From contig CAMJMR010000007.1 in NCBI GenBank assembly GCA_946407095.1, forward strand, positions 1-64,000: DNA of 64,000 nt, read 5' to 3'. Position numbers and translations under genes: made by a program. Of this stretch, positions 20,301-28,966 are shown in pieces. Source of the DNA: an uncultured Selenomonadales bacterium. GTDB lineage: Bacteria; Bacillota; Negativicutes; Selenomonadales; Selenomonadaceae. Within the stretch, counting starts at the first letter, position 1; each line of letters starts with the position of its first letter. Below the pieces are notes generated by a model, which worked only from the letters and a program-made list of their open reading frames with translations, was not told the origin of the DNA and made no database searches.

Positions 20301-20828
20301 CTGTTCCGCCTCCTCGGCGTTCGTGTAATGCGCGACAGCCCGAACGCAAGCGAATAATTTTTTATCTGAGCCTAAAAAGTCTTGCAAGTAAAATTTGTCG
20401 GGCATTTGCTCCAATTCGGCTTCGATTTGGTCGGCGCTCGCACCACGGATTAATTTTCTTGCGGCAAGCCGATTCAAAATGTCGTCGCCGACTATAACCG
20501 ACAGGTCGCCCAAATTGATTATCGCCGAGAAAAAAATTGCGTACAACCGAAAAACGGACGACTCGCCGCCCTGCATGGGTATGACTTGCGTCAGATTGAC
20601 GAAGCCGCGCTGAAAGCGCTCTCGCAGAAATTTATCTTGCCCGTCGTTGTCGACCGTGAATTCAAAAATTTGCTCTTGCCGAATAAATCTGAACGTCCCG
20701 TTGTCCGCCAGTTCTATGCGCCCGCTCCCGTATTTTACATTTTGGTCGCGCACGAGCCGACAACCTAGATTCGGCAACACATAATCGGGATTGGTGCGCA
20801 GCTCCGTCAAGTCTAAGTACTTAGCCAT
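17343..20828 (-). CDS. SF1B helicase, Upf1/Dna2-like
   Basis: 1161 residues. The first 480 are a beta-rich accessory region. The helicase core has Walker A GPPGTGKTT (about residue 521), motif II VDEAAR (about 839), motif III GDHRQLPHMY, AQYRMHPDL, the motif V segment VDAFQGMEFDVIFLS and motif VI CVALSRQKRLLVV. This set is specific to the Upf1/Dna2/IGHMBP2 branch, 5'-3' helicases on RNA or DNA. Start chosen at 20828 (GGGGGAG before ATG), overlapping the kinase gene by 8 bases. A helicase of this kind (CnuH) occurs in several CoCoNuT types and is one reason those systems are thought to act on RNA. Confidence 0.88.
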   Translation of the reverse strand: MAKYLDLTELRTNPDYVLPNLGCRLVRDQNVKYGSGRIELADNGTFRFIRQEQIFEFTVDNDGQDKFLRERFQRGFVNLTQVIPMQGGESSVFRLYAIFFSAIINLGDLSVIVGDDILNRLAARKLIRGASADQIEAELEQMPDKFYLQDFLGSDKKLFACVRAVAHYTNAEEAEQPAPDAKPNPEPESPDTESEKIAVQKFSADIFQSPPKKSLELFGKSFVVTVGLYEDPATAQVLAVAQRITFNRRNLPCMQLACGRLTFTSEKKYSSELVKNLMSRENTYVNLWKMYADKEGEFLIKQSRRINVIEYEPQIQISAETGSGEIVLTVKPESLNALDFLKKGDYLRTAAEPPVFIANPEMSWSDYQEYVFQLMETKAQDVVDNSQFGRYEIVKINKGTHTLTLKPLKDTELRALSGCLFFDDVGGQIQIFRRKNARERIENGTSANPHLGLIIGGGEDVHTQLGGFLTAKTAKRKVPALTETVRAKIFSKNAATANQEAAIKIALNTPDIAIIQGPPGTGKTTVITAILERLNELADKKEIQRGQVLITSLQHDAVKNVIRRVKINSIPTVKFGTRRGDEKNLDDTVEEWCIELANRIREKNPELRESANLIELEQTFNFYAVNPTDDNAVAFLDKARLLVTDKDLLTEIDTLSKKFNLAPTAQIQDDLVTLIRRLRTKKESFADDGAEAADMLLYRLESKLDAAEPANKKILDTLKAAANCFDEDPSEDLLAALRESKNALLKRCIPKPNYREQNVSPELVDLHVRVKNFLAKPSEGVDTVLYNLLNELENNPDVIRNALKDYVFAFAATAQQSDRKEIIRIKGKQPEYDTVIVDEAARVNPGDLMIPLSQAKTRIIMVGDHRQLPHMYDEEIFERLNEEGTEINPLNVKESMFEHLLRRAQRLKEQDNIDRFITLNAQYRMHPDLGNFVSQNFYEVNNPKEKFDSPLGAENFRQNFEPNPMLWINMPGRRGKMTRINASPCRPCEAELIVERIKRYREQMTDEKCSIGVISFYRSQVENIRRRLQACGLDEEISVGTVDAFQGMEFDVIFLSVVRTGINLGGVDLNYLERDEDSFADENEKAAFLQLKEKVGRSHYGFLTSKNRLCVALSRQKRLLVVVGDADLFCGEQGARLAKIFVPELKNFYELCAAKGAIENA

Positions 20829-22320
20829 TTCGCTCCCCCTCAATCAAAACGCGTCGCCCGTTTTTATTGTGGCACATTATCGAGAAAAATTTTTGCTCTG
20901 CCCAAAAGCTGCCGTAACTTTTGAAGGAATATCCACTCGCCCCGTCCGCGTAGCTGAAACTGTAATCGGCGTTGTCGGCGTGAATCAAAATCTTATCGTT
21001 GACGAATTTCAGGTTGAAGGCGACATTTTCCAATTCGCGGCAGGCAAATCCATTCAGAAGGCGCAAGGGTACCAAAATGTTTTCGTCGCCTAATTCGTGC
21101 GTGAACTGCCACACCTTTGCCAATTTTTGGTCGTCCTCGTCCAGCAGATAGGACTTCAAGCGCACGGCGGGAATTTCCGTGCCGTCGAAGGGGCACTGGA
21201 AAAATTTTTCGGACGCGTCGGCGAAGTAATCAAGCCCGCAACTTTCAGCGCGCACGACGTTATCGAAGGCATATGCCGTTTCATGAGCCCATTGAATCAT
21301 CGTCGGGCGGAATATGGGATTTTGGCACGCGTCGCTTGAAAATATCTGTTGAAACAACTCGCGCAAGCCGTCGCTCAAAATCATTTTGTCCGAAATGAAA
21401 AGATACCTGCGCCCGTCGTTCGAATCGTCGTCGCTGTCGAGAATCCAAGCGAACTCTCCGCAATTTAATGCCGCGTCGGCGTCATCGGGGGCATCGCATT
21501 CGTCGAGGGCATTTTGGAACGCCTGCCCGTCGAAGGGATGCCGACCAAACATCGTATTGAACAGCGCGACAGCGAACGAGAAACAATCCGAATAAAAAGT
21601 TGACTTGACGCCTGCGCCGCCGCACACAAATTCAGGGGCTCCGAAGCTGGGCGTATAAACGTAAAAGCCTCTGGGAATCGATTCGCTGTAAGTGAGATTG
21701 TCGGCGTCTATCAGCCAAACGTGGTCATAATTCAAATCCGAGGAAATGAAAACATTTTTATCGGAGAAGTCGCAATAGACCAGCCCGCTCGTGTGCAAGC
21801 GCACCAAAATGGCGGCCGCCTTCATGTAAGCCATCAACCGGCGACGCAACCCGCCCGTCTGCATGTAAGCGTAGATTTTGGCACGACGTTTCGGCGTGTA
21901 CTCCGGCTTGCTTTTGAAAAAGTTCAGGAGCTTTTGATTAACGTCGGGCGCCTCTCCCTGCAAGGCGTCTTCGTAATGTTGCTTGCCCGTCGCGAAGGCC
22001 TTTTGAAATTCGGTCATGCTGTTGAGCAGCGTCATAACGTAACCTTCGACGCCCTTCAACGCGACTTGCGGCAGAGTGATTTGCAACCCGTTAGGAATCG
22101 GCAAGATGCGCAGGTCAAGATATTTTTCGTTGTTGCGGTCATCTGTAAGGACTTCCTGCGTGTCGAAGTCGCGAATAATTTTCAGCGCAAGATCAGCCTC
22201 AGTCGTGCGGATAACGACACCTTGCCCGCCAGCCATCATTGGCGCTGAAAAATCAACCGTGTAGACGTGCCCGAAAGTGTCTTCGTAATGTTTTTGTTCG
22301 TAAATATCAACAGCCGCCAT
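20821..22320 (-). CDS. Protein-kinase-like protein of the TerY-P triad
   Basis: 499 residues. A Hanks-type kinase domain occupies about 25-340: Gly-rich GGQGVV, the Lys in LALKIIRD, catalytic loop VYCDFSDKNVFI (HRD written as YCD; the Asp and Asn are kept), metal-binding LIDADNL in place of DFG, and FGAPEFV as APE. Key catalytic residues are present, so activity is plausible. The C-terminal 150 residues are separate, with two Cys (FQCPFDGTEI...) and a beta-rich end. It lies between PP2C and helicase genes. TerY-P triads pair such a kinase with PP2C and vWA proteins as a phosphorylation switch. Ribosome binding site GGAGGTG, 7 bases before ATG. Confidence 0.82.
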   Translation of the reverse strand: MAAVDIYEQKHYEDTFGHVYTVDFSAPMMAGGQGVVIRTTEADLALKIIRDFDTQEVLTDDRNNEKYLDLRILPIPNGLQITLPQVALKGVEGYVMTLLNSMTEFQKAFATGKQHYEDALQGEAPDVNQKLLNFFKSKPEYTPKRRAKIYAYMQTGGLRRRLMAYMKAAAILVRLHTSGLVYCDFSDKNVFISSDLNYDHVWLIDADNLTYSESIPRGFYVYTPSFGAPEFVCGGAGVKSTFYSDCFSFAVALFNTMFGRHPFDGQAFQNALDECDAPDDADAALNCGEFAWILDSDDDSNDGRRYLFISDKMILSDGLRELFQQIFSSDACQNPIFRPTMIQWAHETAYAFDNVVRAESCGLDYFADASEKFFQCPFDGTEIPAVRLKSYLLDEDDQKLAKVWQFTHELGDENILVPLRLLNGFACRELENVAFNLKFVNDKILIHADNADYSFSYADGASGYSFKSYGSFWAEQKFFSIMCHNKNGRRVLIEGERNG

Positions 22321-22326
22321 GAATTC

Positions 22327-23016
22327 TCACCTCCGAGCGTCAGGCAAGACAAAGGCCAAAGTCTTATCGTCGTGCGACTTCCACTTCGTCAACATACATT
22401 CCGCATCAGCCAAAATCGCTTGGCGAGAGCGCGCGACGTTTTCCGCGGCGAAGTCGCGGGTAAACTTTTCCGCCTTGTTCTCCCCGAGCGAGACGCCGTC
22501 GGTGCAGACTATCGCCCCGCCAAAAGTGTCGTAAGGCAACTCCAAAAACTGCCAGTCGTCGACGTGAAAATCTTCGGTCAGACAGTCGGTCTCATTGAAG
22601 AATCGGTTTTCCTTCGTGTCGAACAAGCACGAAAATTTTTCGTCGGAGAGAATCCCGATAAAGCCGTCGCCGAGCCGTGCCGCAAAAATCTGCGCGGGCG
22701 TCAGCAAAAAAATTAAGCACGTACAACAGCAGTCCTCGACAGGAAAATTTTGGAATTCAAGCGACGCGAGTCGGCGCGCATGAACTTCGGCGACGAATTG
22801 TTTTAAGTCCTCCGCGTCGCGAACGATGCCTTCGCGCCCGATAAAAACTGCGCGAGTTGCGAAAGTCAAAGCCGCCGAGCCTTCAGCGGATAAAGATTTG
22901 CTGCCCAGCCCGTCGGAGACCGCGACAAGGTAGGCGGCGTCTGCTTGTTCGCAAATGAAGCTGTCCTGATTTTTCGCGTGGCTGCTCCCTTTTATTGAAA
23001 TACCGCCTATAGTCAC
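22327..23016 (-). CDS. PP2C-family phosphatase of the TerY-P triad
   Basis: 229 residues from a GTG with a strong GGGAGG site. PP2C motifs are seen: KNQDSF near the N-terminus, VAVSDGLGSK with the first metal Asp, AEGSAAL, a central CLIFLLTPAQIFAARLGDG segment, AIVCTDGVS, and SHDDKTLAFV near the end. It is cytoplasmic, with no membrane segment. It is expected to remove phosphate from targets of the adjacent kinase, perhaps the vWA proteins. Six bases separate it from the kinase gene and twelve from the vWA gene upstream. Confidence 0.85.
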   Translation of the reverse strand: MTIGGISIKGSSHAKNQDSFICEQADAAYLVAVSDGLGSKSLSAEGSAALTFATRAVFIGREGIVRDAEDLKQFVAEVHARRLASLEFQNFPVEDCCCTCLIFLLTPAQIFAARLGDGFIGILSDEKFSCLFDTKENRFFNETDCLTEDFHVDDWQFLELPYDTFGGAIVCTDGVSLGENKAEKFTRDFAAENVARSRQAILADAECMLTKWKSHDDKTLAFVLPDARR

Positions 23017-23028
23017 GATTTGCCTCCC

Positions 23029-23484
23029 TCAGCCCGCCAACACCTTGAACGCAGTACACATATCCTCGGCGAAGAAAAAATTCTTGCTCAAGGATTGCAA
23101 TCGAACAGTCGCCGCGTCATAACCCGCCGCCACAACCGCGAACCTGTTGCCGAGAGCGACCGCCGCGTCTTTGAGCTTCCTTTTATCCGCGCCTTCAAAA
23201 TGGCCGTCGGTGATTAAAATGACAGCCTCGTTGTCTTCGCGTTCTGCCAAAAATTGGCGCAAGACTTCGGTGTCGGCAATGCCTTTGGTCGGTATCTTCG
23301 CGTCGTCTTCAAGCTCACAAAGTTCCTCGTTCCACGTATAAAAGACGAATTCCGCTTTTGCCCAAGACATGAACGCCAAATTCAGCGCGGTGTTGCCTAA
23401 ATATCTGAGCATGTGAAATTTGCCCGACTCGCAAAAACTGCCGGAGGCGTCAAAAATCACGTGCAAGCGTTCAATGCCGACCAT
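23029..23484 (-). CDS. Small vWA-domain protein
   Basis: 151 residues, starting at the ATG at 23484, one base after the upstream stop. HVIFDASGSF is a MIDAS motif (DxSxS), and AVILITDGHFEG holds the later MIDAS Asp. The size is just one vWA fold without extra domains. Directly after a TerY-like vWA gene, it is a second, diverged copy of the same function: a metal-dependent protein-interaction module. Confidence 0.78.
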   Translation of the reverse strand: MVGIERLHVIFDASGSFCESGKFHMLRYLGNTALNLAFMSWAKAEFVFYTWNEELCELEDDAKIPTKGIADTEVLRQFLAEREDNEAVILITDGHFEGADKRKLKDAAVALGNRFAVVAAGYDAATVRLQSLSKNFFFAEDMCTAFKVLAG

Positions 23485-23485
23485 C

Positions 23486-24271
23486 TTAAAAATCGCTCCA
23501 AGGGTCTTGGTTGTTGTTGACAGATTTCGACGAACGCGACCTGCCCGTTCCAGTCGACGCTTTTCGCGTGCCCTGCAAAATTTTCGGGCGCTCCTTGTTC
23601 TCAAAAGGACTGTCAGGCAACTCATCAAAAATATCGGGGTTTTTCTGACTGGCGCGCTCGGTGACGATACGCGACAAGAATTCAAATCTTTTGACTATGT
23701 CGTCGGCGTCGTCGGAGACCAAGAAATTTTTTTCCGTGCTCGCGAAGTCCGTCAAAACTTTTTTCGCGCTGGCTCTATTAACGCCTACAGCCACGGAGAA
23801 TCTTTGAGATTTGGACGATTTGCCTTCGCCGATAAATCTTCTGAAGGGCTCTTGCCAGCTGCCGTTGGGTTCGCCGTCCGAAACCAGAATCACGGCTGGC
23901 TTGTACCATCTGCGCGGCGTCGAATCCGGATTTTCCAAAATGCCCTTTGCCCTGTCGAGTGCTTTGCCCAAATAGGTCATCCCGCCCGTATGCAATGGAT
24001 TAAAATTCTTGAGGAAAATTTTCGGGTCTTCGTTAATCGCGCCGATAATTTGTTCCTCGTCGTCGAACGCGATAACCGTAACTCTGATGAATTTTTCCAG
24101 CCGCTCCAGCTTGTCGAATTCCTTCATCATGAGGACGACAGCTTCGTTCAGCTTGTCAATTTTTATCGCCGAGCCCAAAGACTCACTCATGCTGCCGCTC
24201 GTGTCCAGCAACAAAATCACCGGCAAAGCGCGAATTTCGTCATCCTGATATTCAGTGTTGTCCATTGCCAT
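23486..24271 (-). CDS. TerY-like vWA protein
   Basis: 261 residues; start chosen at 24271 because GAGGAGGG precedes that ATG by 7 bases. LLLDTSGSM at residues 20-28 is a full MIDAS motif; GGMTYLGKALDRA and VILVSDGEPNG supply the other metal ligands. This is the TerY branch of vWA proteins. The last 60 residues are Ser/Arg/Lys-rich and probably disordered (KASTGTGRSRSSKS), a plausible phosphorylation target. The TerY-PP2C-kinase order defines the TerY-P triad. Family knowledge: the triad is linked to stress and nucleic-acid-processing conflict systems; its mechanism is not settled. Confidence 0.85.
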   Translation of the reverse strand: MAMDNTEYQDDEIRALPVILLLDTSGSMSESLGSAIKIDKLNEAVVLMMKEFDKLERLEKFIRVTVIAFDDEEQIIGAINEDPKIFLKNFNPLHTGGMTYLGKALDRAKGILENPDSTPRRWYKPAVILVSDGEPNGSWQEPFRRFIGEGKSSKSQRFSVAVGVNRASAKKVLTDFASTEKNFLVSDDADDIVKRFEFLSRIVTERASQKNPDIFDELPDSPFENKERPKILQGTRKASTGTGRSRSSKSVNNNQDPWSDF

Positions 24272-24284
24272 AAAAAAACCCTCC

Positions 24285-24629
24285 TCAATCGAATGTGAGC
24301 CCTTGCCGCTGTGCCCATTGGCGCGCCCGTGAACATTTGTTCTCTTCCGTCGCCAAAGCAAGCTTTACGTCGGATTTTATCGCAACGCACTCTTTGGCAC
24401 GCTTAATAAATTTTTGTTCGACGTCGTGTGCCAAGTCGGAGTGCCTGCGCGTCGCCTCTGAAACGGTTACTGCTTTCGGGTCGTCGATTTGAAAAATCTT
24501 TCCGTACAAGGCAAAATCCGGCAACGCGTTGGCGAGTGCTTTTTTTAACTCTGCTGCCTTAGCGTCGCAAATGGCCTCCACGCGCCGAATGTCCGCCAAA
24601 TTTTCTTCAGACTTTGCCCATGCCGCCAT
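24285..24629 (-). CDS. Small helical protein, unknown function
   Basis: 114 residues, charged and almost entirely helical, with no recognised family. The ATG at 24629 follows GGAG by several bases and overlaps the upstream gene by 23 bases. It sits between the hydrophobic protein and TerY in the operon, so it is probably an adaptor or a chaperone for the former. Confidence 0.6.
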   Translation of the reverse strand: MAAWAKSEENLADIRRVEAICDAKAAELKKALANALPDFALYGKIFQIDDPKAVTVSEATRRHSDLAHDVEQKFIKRAKECVAIKSDVKLALATEENKCSRARQWAQRQGLTFD

Positions 24630-25521
24630 CTTTTTCCGCTCCGTCGAGGTTAATTTCTAACTTATCATTCGTGCCCTTAGTGACGGCTTCAATTTCCGTT
24701 CCGTAATTCTTCAGCACCTTGATATCGTCACGACTGGCATCCTTCATTGCGGAAATTTGTACGTTCAAATCGGCTTCGGTCTTTTCGGGGTAAACTTTCT
24801 TGAGCGCCTCGAATACCATGGTTTCAATCAGGCGCGCCGTGTTGTCGTCCAGCCGACCTTGCAGATAGCTGCGGAACAGCGATAAATCGTAGCCCTTCGC
24901 GCTGAATTCTTCCAGCAAGCTGTTCAGCTCCGCGCCGTTGAGCCGACTCCTGCCGACTTCTATCAAAAACTCCACGGGGATTTTCAAGCCGAATTTCGAT
25001 TCAAGCCCTTCGTTCAGAGCCGTGAGACCGAGCCCCATGTAAGTCAGGCGATGCGCTTCGATTTTGTCACGGTCTATTTCGGCAGTTGGAATTTTGCCTT
25101 TCAAGTAATTGTGATACGCGGCGAACGAGTCGAAATCCTCGCGCTTCTGCCAGTCGTCGTGTTTTTCGGCTTCCTCAACGCGGTAACCGACTTCCTCCAC
25201 GGTGTCTTCGGGTTCGATAACTTCATTTTTTTTCGAGAGCCACTCGACGACTTTGGAGATTGCCGCGATAATCAAGTTGGTCACCACTTGCCCGACAATC
25301 GTACCCAGCGGCCCCGCGACGATGGAGCCCACGCCAGAAAAAAGACTTTTCGCGGCGGAAGCGACTTTGCCAAGGAAGCCGCCCGCGCCGCTCAGCGAAG
25401 TGAAAACCGAGGTCGCGGCCTTGAAGGCGGTTTTGGCAAAGGAAACGACGGGGGACGCAATGGCCGATGCAATTTTGGCAACGCCACTGGCAATGCCCCC
25501 GAAAAAACTTAAAAGACCCAT
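24607..25521 (-). CDS. Hydrophobic Gly/Ala/Ser-rich N-terminus plus helical domain
   Basis: 304 residues. The first 95 are strongly hydrophobic and small-residue-rich (FFGGIASGVAKIASAIASP, GSIVAGPLGTIVGQVV), resembling pore-forming or membrane-inserting glycine-zipper sequences. The remaining 200 are charged and helical. AGGAGG lies 8 bases before the ATG, and the start overlaps the HerA stop by one base (TAATG). It lacks a signal peptide in the usual sense. It could anchor the HerA ATPase at the membrane or be a membrane-damaging effector; both are inferences. Family not recognised. Confidence 0.65.
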   Translation of the reverse strand: MGLLSFFGGIASGVAKIASAIASPVVSFAKTAFKAATSVFTSLSGAGGFLGKVASAAKSLFSGVGSIVAGPLGTIVGQVVTNLIIAAISKVVEWLSKKNEVIEPEDTVEEVGYRVEEAEKHDDWQKREDFDSFAAYHNYLKGKIPTAEIDRDKIEAHRLTYMGLGLTALNEGLESKFGLKIPVEFLIEVGRSRLNGAELNSLLEEFSAKGYDLSLFRSYLQGRLDDNTARLIETMVFEALKKVYPEKTEADLNVQISAMKDASRDDIKVLKNYGTEIEAVTKGTNDKLEINLDGAEKDGGMGKV

Positions 25522-28500
25522 TAAACATTCCTCCTCGTCGGCAGTCTGCAAAATTCTTGCGAATGAGCTTGATAGATGAAATTTTGAACCACCTTAGTCC
25601 AATCGGCGGTGCTTGAAGAATTTTCAAGCTGACCGAGCAATTGCAGTATCTCACTGCGAAAAACTTCCGGCTTGCTGATATAATCTCTCAGGCGCAGTTC
25701 TATATACCGCGTTACAAAATCTTTATCGAACTTTTGGCAAATATCATGCATTCCCTCCGCGATTTCAAAGTGACGGTCGTCAACGTTGTGCGGCGTCACG
25801 TCCGAGAGGATTTCAGTTATGCGCGCAGTCAGTTCATTCAGCCAACCGTAGCTTTGTTGATTCAGCCACAGGAATTTTTCGGCATCGGCGACGCTCAATT
25901 TGTTTGCGGGAATTTTGTCCAGACCGGGGACGATGCCGCTTCGCGCGATTTCCGGCAACGAGTAATAGTTCAAGGAACGTCGGCGAATTTCCTGTTCGTC
26001 AATGTCGTTGGCGTCGGTCGAGCTACGCTTGAAGACTTGGACTTGAATTGCTTTGTCCCACCCCTGCGAAAAAACTACGGCGCGCCCCGGTTGCAGGTTG
26101 GATAGGAAATTTTTCTGTTCGTCGGTCAGGGAAATGGTATTGCCGATTGCGTCCTTGTCGTCCTTGGCAAAGAGCTTGTGGACGATTTTTGTGCTGGTAT
26201 TCTTCAACACTTCGGGCGTCATCTTGTCGGGGATTTGGTCGGCGATAATCAGGCTCTCGCCGTATTTGCGAACCTCGGCAAGCATATCCGAAAAGACTTC
26301 GACGCCCTTTTTGCGATTGCGATTGTCGCCAGGCACGTATTTGCTCAAAAGTCGGTGCGCCTCTTCAATCAAGGTGATGTGGCGGAAATGTTTATCTTGC
26401 CTTTTGACTAGCTTGACGGCTTGCAAGAGATTGGTCAGCAGGAGCCCCATAAGCAAAGATTTTTCGGCGCTGCTTTTGATTTCTTCGAGTTCAATGACGA
26501 CTTGGCGGCGGACGAGGTCGGCAAAATTTATCGAACGCGGCGTATTAAGCATTTGTCCTTTCGCGCCTACCATAAGGCTTTCGATACGCGCATTTATCGA
26601 GCCGAGGTATTCGTCGCGCAGGCGGTCGTCGAAGCCCTGACTTAAGATGACGGATTTGACTGCGGCTTTGAAGTCGCTCAAGGTGGGGAAGGCGTAAACC
26701 CCGTCGGTGAAGGGCGCGGCGTCCGATTTGTTTTGCCAGGTGCTGTTGGCGACATTCCAGCCTTTGTTGCGGTAGGCACGATAAATGGCGGTCTCCAAGA
26801 TTTGCGGGATAGCGGCCTCCATTTCAAATGAAGCCTCGAAAGTCGCGGTCAGCATATCGGCGCGGGCAGAAATTTCTTCGCCTGGGAAGAGTTCGAAGGG
26901 ATTCATGAAGAATGGCGCGACGCTTTGCTTGCCGGGCGTGAAGTAGACAATTTCCCCGCACTTAGAGAAATCACCCGCTTGAATGGCGCGATATTCGGTT
27001 TTGGCAGGCTCTATCACAAGGAACGGCAAATCGCAACCCAGCAGGATATTTTGGCAAGTGGTGGTTTTGCCCGAACCCGTCACACCCGAAATAAACGCGT
27101 GCTTGTCCAAGTCGCGCTTGTCCAAATTGACGGGGATATTTTTCTTTTCCACGCCGCTCTGAACAAGGCAACCGAGTTTAATGGCGCAGTCTTCGGGCAC
27201 AGGCTCGACGTTCAAGCCGAATTCGACTTCCTCGCGCAACTTCAAGCCGACGATTTCTTTTTGCGGGAAGCCCGTTATGAGACCAAGTTCGTTGGTCGCC
27301 ATCCAATGCCCGCAAAAAATCAGTCCGAGGTCGTCAGATTTTCTTTCGGTGATGCGCGACACAAGAGTTTCGTAAGGCGTGCCGCTCAGCTTGACTTGGG
27401 CGGCGGGGATTTGCAAGTTTCTGAAGGCGGACTTGCAGTCGTCGTCGCCGCGCACCTTGTCGAAGGAAATGAAATGCAACGCCTCTTTGTTGCCCTTCGA
27501 GCCGGTGAACAACGAGACAGCGGTATTGGTCAGGCGTCGGAATGAAATTTCGTTTTCGGCGAACGCGTACATGCAAACATTAAAAATCCCCTTGCCGTTG
27601 CCATTGTCGATTCGCGGCAAGAGAACTTCGTCAATATATTTCAGCCAGTCGCTTGAAAGTTTGGGCTCCGTTTCCAACTGCCTTGTCGCGCCAAAGGTTA
27701 TCGTCACGGCCTCGCCCGCAGCTAGTTGGTTGCTCTTTGAGACGGAATTGTTTTTGCCTTTGGTGGAAGTCGCGGAGTCGGAATGTTGGTGGCTCTCGGT
27801 CTTTGATTCAAGCTTATTTTCGCTGACGGTGTAGTTGTAATTTTTGCCCGTCGCCCTTTGTGAGGATTTGTTTTGAACATCGGCAGTGTCGCGAGTGGTT
27901 TTGCGGTCCTTGCCGCCGTTGCCAATGTCTTGATTGTATTCGTAGGATTTACTGTTATTTCTTTGGTCAGTGTAGGTGTCGCCTTCCGATTTGGTGATTT
28001 GGTTGGAAACGTCGCGGCGGGAATCGGAACCGGAATTTTCGCTGTAGGTGTAGTTGTCGGATTTGGTATCTTGGGTGCTGTCGGAAGATTGAGTGTTGGC
28101 TGAGGCAGAGGCGTTGTCGTTGAAGGAAACGTTTCTATTGCGGGAGTGTTGCACGGAAATTTTCAAGGCGGACAGCATATCGGCAGCGGCGAACAAGTCG
28201 CGGCTCAAACTGTCGGCAGTCATTGAGGAGCAGGGGCAGGCAATCACGGCAAGCCCGAACTTACAGCCCTGCATTACGTCAATCAGACGGTCGATGCCTT
28301 GGAAGTTTTCTTTCTTGCCTTCGGAAAGATTTTTCTGCAAGTCGGTGCCGGGAATGCCCTCGATTATGCCCGAAGTGAATTTCGGGTCGCGGAGCATATC
28401 CAAAATTTTTTGCTTGCCTTGAAGGTCGCGGGCAGATTGTTCGTCCGTGAATGTCGGTATGCTGCGCAACTTACATCCGCGAAAATTTCCTTCGATGGCA

Positions 28501-28934
28501 GGCTTTAAAAGGTTTTCGCCGACGTCCGTGATTTGAAATCTGTATTCGCCGGAATAGAATTTATTCCTGACGACGCCCAAATAGAAACGAACGCGTTGAC
28601 CGTCGCCGAGAATCAGATAGACAAAATTGAACTCGCGCAACCCGCGAAAGGTACCAAGAATATTTTCGACGCCTTCCTTTTGCGGCGCCTTGTCCACAAA
28701 AGTTATCTCGTCGACTTGGCAAAGCCAAAGTTCGTCGGCGGTGACGGAAACGTTTTTGTCCTGCCAATTATAGTTTTGATTGAGCAATATGTTCGAGCGG
28801 TAGCTCAGCTTGCCGAGCAAAGCCTTGGCGGCTTCCAGTTTCCGGTTAAGTTTTTCGGCGGCGGCGTTCAGTTCGTCTTTTGTGTCGCACAAATTTGTTG
28901 AAACGTTTTCTTTGAGTTTTGCAAAATCAGTCAT
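25521..28934 (-). CDS. HerA/FtsK-like ATPase with low-complexity linker
   Basis: 1137 residues. The N-terminal 260 residues are a helical/beta region. About residues 285-405 form an unusual linker made mostly of Ser, Asn, Asp, Thr, Gln, Lys and Tyr. The ATPase follows: Walker A GVTGSGKTTT near 616, Walker B HITLIEEAHR near 851, then AEVRKYGESLIIADQIP and the Arg-finger-bearing end, as in HerA (DUF87). Relatives are hexameric DNA translocases. The ATG at 28934 is preferred over 28952 because GGAG precedes it by 8 bases. It is the first gene of the operon, with a near-consensus promoter just upstream. It may move DNA through or to the complex. Confidence 0.8.
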   Translation of the reverse strand: MTDFAKLKENVSTNLCDTKDELNAAAEKLNRKLEAAKALLGKLSYRSNILLNQNYNWQDKNVSVTADELWLCQVDEITFVDKAPQKEGVENILGTFRGLREFNFVYLILGDGQRVRFYLGVVRNKFYSGEYRFQITDVGENLLKPAIEGNFRGCKLRSIPTFTDEQSARDLQGKQKILDMLRDPKFTSGIIEGIPGTDLQKNLSEGKKENFQGIDRLIDVMQGCKFGLAVIACPCSSMTADSLSRDLFAAADMLSALKISVQHSRNRNVSFNDNASASANTQSSDSTQDTKSDNYTYSENSGSDSRRDVSNQITKSEGDTYTDQRNNSKSYEYNQDIGNGGKDRKTTRDTADVQNKSSQRATGKNYNYTVSENKLESKTESHQHSDSATSTKGKNNSVSKSNQLAAGEAVTITFGATRQLETEPKLSSDWLKYIDEVLLPRIDNGNGKGIFNVCMYAFAENEISFRRLTNTAVSLFTGSKGNKEALHFISFDKVRGDDDCKSAFRNLQIPAAQVKLSGTPYETLVSRITERKSDDLGLIFCGHWMATNELGLITGFPQKEIVGLKLREEVEFGLNVEPVPEDCAIKLGCLVQSGVEKKNIPVNLDKRDLDKHAFISGVTGSGKTTTCQNILLGCDLPFLVIEPAKTEYRAIQAGDFSKCGEIVYFTPGKQSVAPFFMNPFELFPGEEISARADMLTATFEASFEMEAAIPQILETAIYRAYRNKGWNVANSTWQNKSDAAPFTDGVYAFPTLSDFKAAVKSVILSQGFDDRLRDEYLGSINARIESLMVGAKGQMLNTPRSINFADLVRRQVVIELEEIKSSAEKSLLMGLLLTNLLQAVKLVKRQDKHFRHITLIEEAHRLLSKYVPGDNRNRKKGVEVFSDMLAEVRKYGESLIIADQIPDKMTPEVLKNTSTKIVHKLFAKDDKDAIGNTISLTDEQKNFLSNLQPGRAVVFSQGWDKAIQVQVFKRSSTDANDIDEQEIRRRSLNYYSLPEIARSGIVPGLDKIPANKLSVADAEKFLWLNQQSYGWLNELTARITEILSDVTPHNVDDRHFEIAEGMHDICQKFDKDFVTRYIELRLRDYISKPEVFRSEILQLLGQLENSSSTADWTKVVQNFIYQAHSQEFCRLPTRRNV

Positions 28935-28966
28935 TGCTTTTGCTCCGTACAATATTTTTCAAATTT

